A stretch of DNA of 64,000 nt, from positions 461,501 through 525,500 of the forward strand of contig NC_015977.1 in NCBI RefSeq assembly GCF_000225345.1, written 5' to 3'. Shown here in pieces: positions 63,286 through 64,000 of this stretch. Positions within the stretch are counted from its first letter, which is position 1. Each line of letters starts with the position of its first letter. Source of the DNA: Roseburia hominis A2-183 (lineage in GTDB: Bacteria > Bacillota > Clostridia > Lachnospirales > Lachnospiraceae). The notes under the pieces are model-generated. The model was not told the origin of the DNA and did not search any database. It was given only the letters and a program-made list of their open reading frames with translations. The translations under genes and the position numbers were made by a program.

Positions 63286-63340
63286 CAAAAAGAGCAAGGC
63301 AAACAAAAACGATCTCATCGTCTCTGCTCTTACCTTGCTC
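63286..63340 (-). promoter_or_regulatory. glp leader terminator, likely GlpP target
   Basis: On the reverse strand GAGCAAGG (63340-63333) pairs with CCTTGCTC (63299-63292) followed by TTTTTGT. An inner GACGAT...ATCGTT pairing is also visible. It lies between promoter and start codon, the place where GlpP acts in Bacillus. Confidence 0.75.
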
Positions 63341-63373
63341 ATGTCTCTCGGTAATTCTTATGAACTTAACTAT

Positions 63374-63401
63374 ATTATAACACGAAATGAACAGGATGCA
63401 A
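63374..63401 (-). promoter_or_regulatory. glp operon promoter
   Basis: On the reverse strand TTGCAT (63401-63396), 16 bases, TATAAT (63379-63374). Confidence 0.7.
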
Positions 63402-63483
63402 GACCTGATTGAAAAAACAGACATTGCACCTGGCTTTGCAAGAAAGTGCCCCATATCATCACGAATTAGGGTATAATGTGAAT

Positions 63484-63689
63484 AAGCAATGAGCAGTGCA
63501 GACAGGAGAAGTGGCGCGTTCTGTGCTGGCACAGAGAACGCGCCGCTGCGAGTGGCTGATAGTGCGAATGCACGTCAGCGTGAAAAAAGCGAAGCGTTTT
63601 CACGCGGCACTGCGAAACCGAGGTGGACGAATTTGCTCCATATGAACGCGCCAGCGAGCCGGGGAAACCGGAGGTTTTCCCGGCTTTTG
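63484..63689 (+). other. Structured intergenic stretch before the intron
   Basis: Perfect stem GGCGCGTTCTGTGC/GCACAGAGAACGCGCC (63513-63544), then GCGTGAAAA/TTTTCACGC, then GCCGGGGAAACC/GGTTTTCCCGGC followed by TTTTG (63658-63688). A TATAAT lies at 63472. A short basic frame of 44 codons after AGGAGAA is possible but not convincing. It may be a small RNA ending in a terminator. Confidence 0.45.
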
Positions 63690-64000
63690 GTTTGCGCGCC
63701 ATGGGCGCGCTCTAACGGGTGAAAGTCCCGAACACGCCTAGGCAACGAGGAAGTGTATAGCCGAACAGCAAGGGTGTCTATCGTGAGGTGGAATCTGAAG
63801 GAAGCTGTAAGCAAACTCTTGGTCCGACGGACAGAAATCACATATAAGGCTCGGAAATAGGGATAAGTCTGCCAAAAGAGATGAAGTCCAAAAGTTGCTG
63901 GAAGTACGAGTAGATGTGGCGGATAGGTGAGAGGAAAGAGCGTGCACCTTAAGCGTGGAGGTCTCACAGAGGTTTCATTAGCCTAGTAACAACAAACTGT
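63690..64000 (+). mobile_element. Group II intron, 5' part (cut by window end)
   Basis: Begins near 63690 with a GCGCGCC-atg-GGCGCGC stem and continues with typical group II segments: TCTAACGGGTGAAAGTCCCG, GGTGGAATCTGAAGGAAGC and AGCAAACTCTTGGTCCGACG. This is ribozyme domain I sequence on the forward strand; the reverse transcriptase gene should lie beyond the window. It sits directly behind a terminator-like stem. Confidence 0.85.

Overview
The window looks like chromosome from a spore-forming, Gram-positive anaerobe of the Lachnospiraceae (Clostridia). A Roseburia/Agathobacter-type relative is my inference, not something the sequence proves. Supporting signs are a pyruvate formate-lyase pair, a SAM riboswitch in front of metK, a sporulation and division block in Bacillus-like order (rqcP-yabP-yabQ-divIC, spoIIE-tilS-hpt-ftsH), strong AGGAGG ribosome sites, frequent TTG/GTG starts, and oleate hydratase. 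Most of the window is ordinary core genome. The first 3.4 kb and the insertion sequence near 28-29.5 kb are visibly AT-rich and look acquired.

Layout. 0-3.4 kb: accessory DNA with a Clp-like AAA+ ATPase overlapping a polytopic membrane protein, a small reverse-strand gene, and a DUF4160/DUF2442 pair bracketed by two copies of a structured, terminator-ended element. 3.4-6.4 kb: a decayed AEC transporter, then an oxidative-stress operon (broken glutathione peroxidase, trxB, trxA, a second peroxidase C-terminus, ohrR) with two OhrR-like operators at its promoter. 6.5-9.3 kb: small membrane proteins and a large beta-helix lipoprotein. 10-13.7 kb: Nudix hydrolase, membrane protein, dus, PAS-GGDEF protein. 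14-17.2 kb: pflB-pflA. 17.5-20.8 kb: small genes, a DUF2156-GNAT fusion and hpf. 20.9-27 kb: cell-wall genes ddl, murF, a shikimate kinase, a LysM/G5/M23 protein and murA. 27-31 kb: YczE-like membrane protein, an IS110-family element and an HD-GYP protein. 31-38 kb: SAM riboswitch-metK, a two-component system followed by a 127-bp tandem repeat and a small Cys-containing peptide, flavodoxin, RluA-type synthase, proS. 38-44 kb: CCA-adding enzyme, CotS-like kinase, PEGA lipoprotein, phosphohexomutase. 44-53 kb: HU and the sporulation/division/tilS/hpt/ftsH block. 53-58.5 kb: HD-GYP protein, TetR regulator, oleate hydratase, tRNA-Tyr. 59-63.4 kb: DUF454 protein and a reverse-strand glycerol-3-phosphate oxidation operon with its own GlpP antiterminator. 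63.7 kb to the end: 5' part of a group II intron.

Most unusual content. Three long palindromic intergenic elements of roughly 0.5 kb (9.3, 27.8 and 53.2 kb) share two distinguishable arm types, so each has polarity. The arms of each copy pair with each other even where the copies differ. One copy has an IS110-family element placed at its apex, and that element's upstream noncoding region folds like a bridge RNA and carries a 9-nt match to its own right junction. Other points worth following are the AAA+/membrane pair, the duplicated structured element around DUF4160/DUF2442 (with a lost DUF4160 start codon), three genes broken by internal deletion or truncation in 3.4-6 kb, the structured tandem repeat behind the two-component system, and two sporulation genes whose ribosome sites lie inside terminator-like hairpins.
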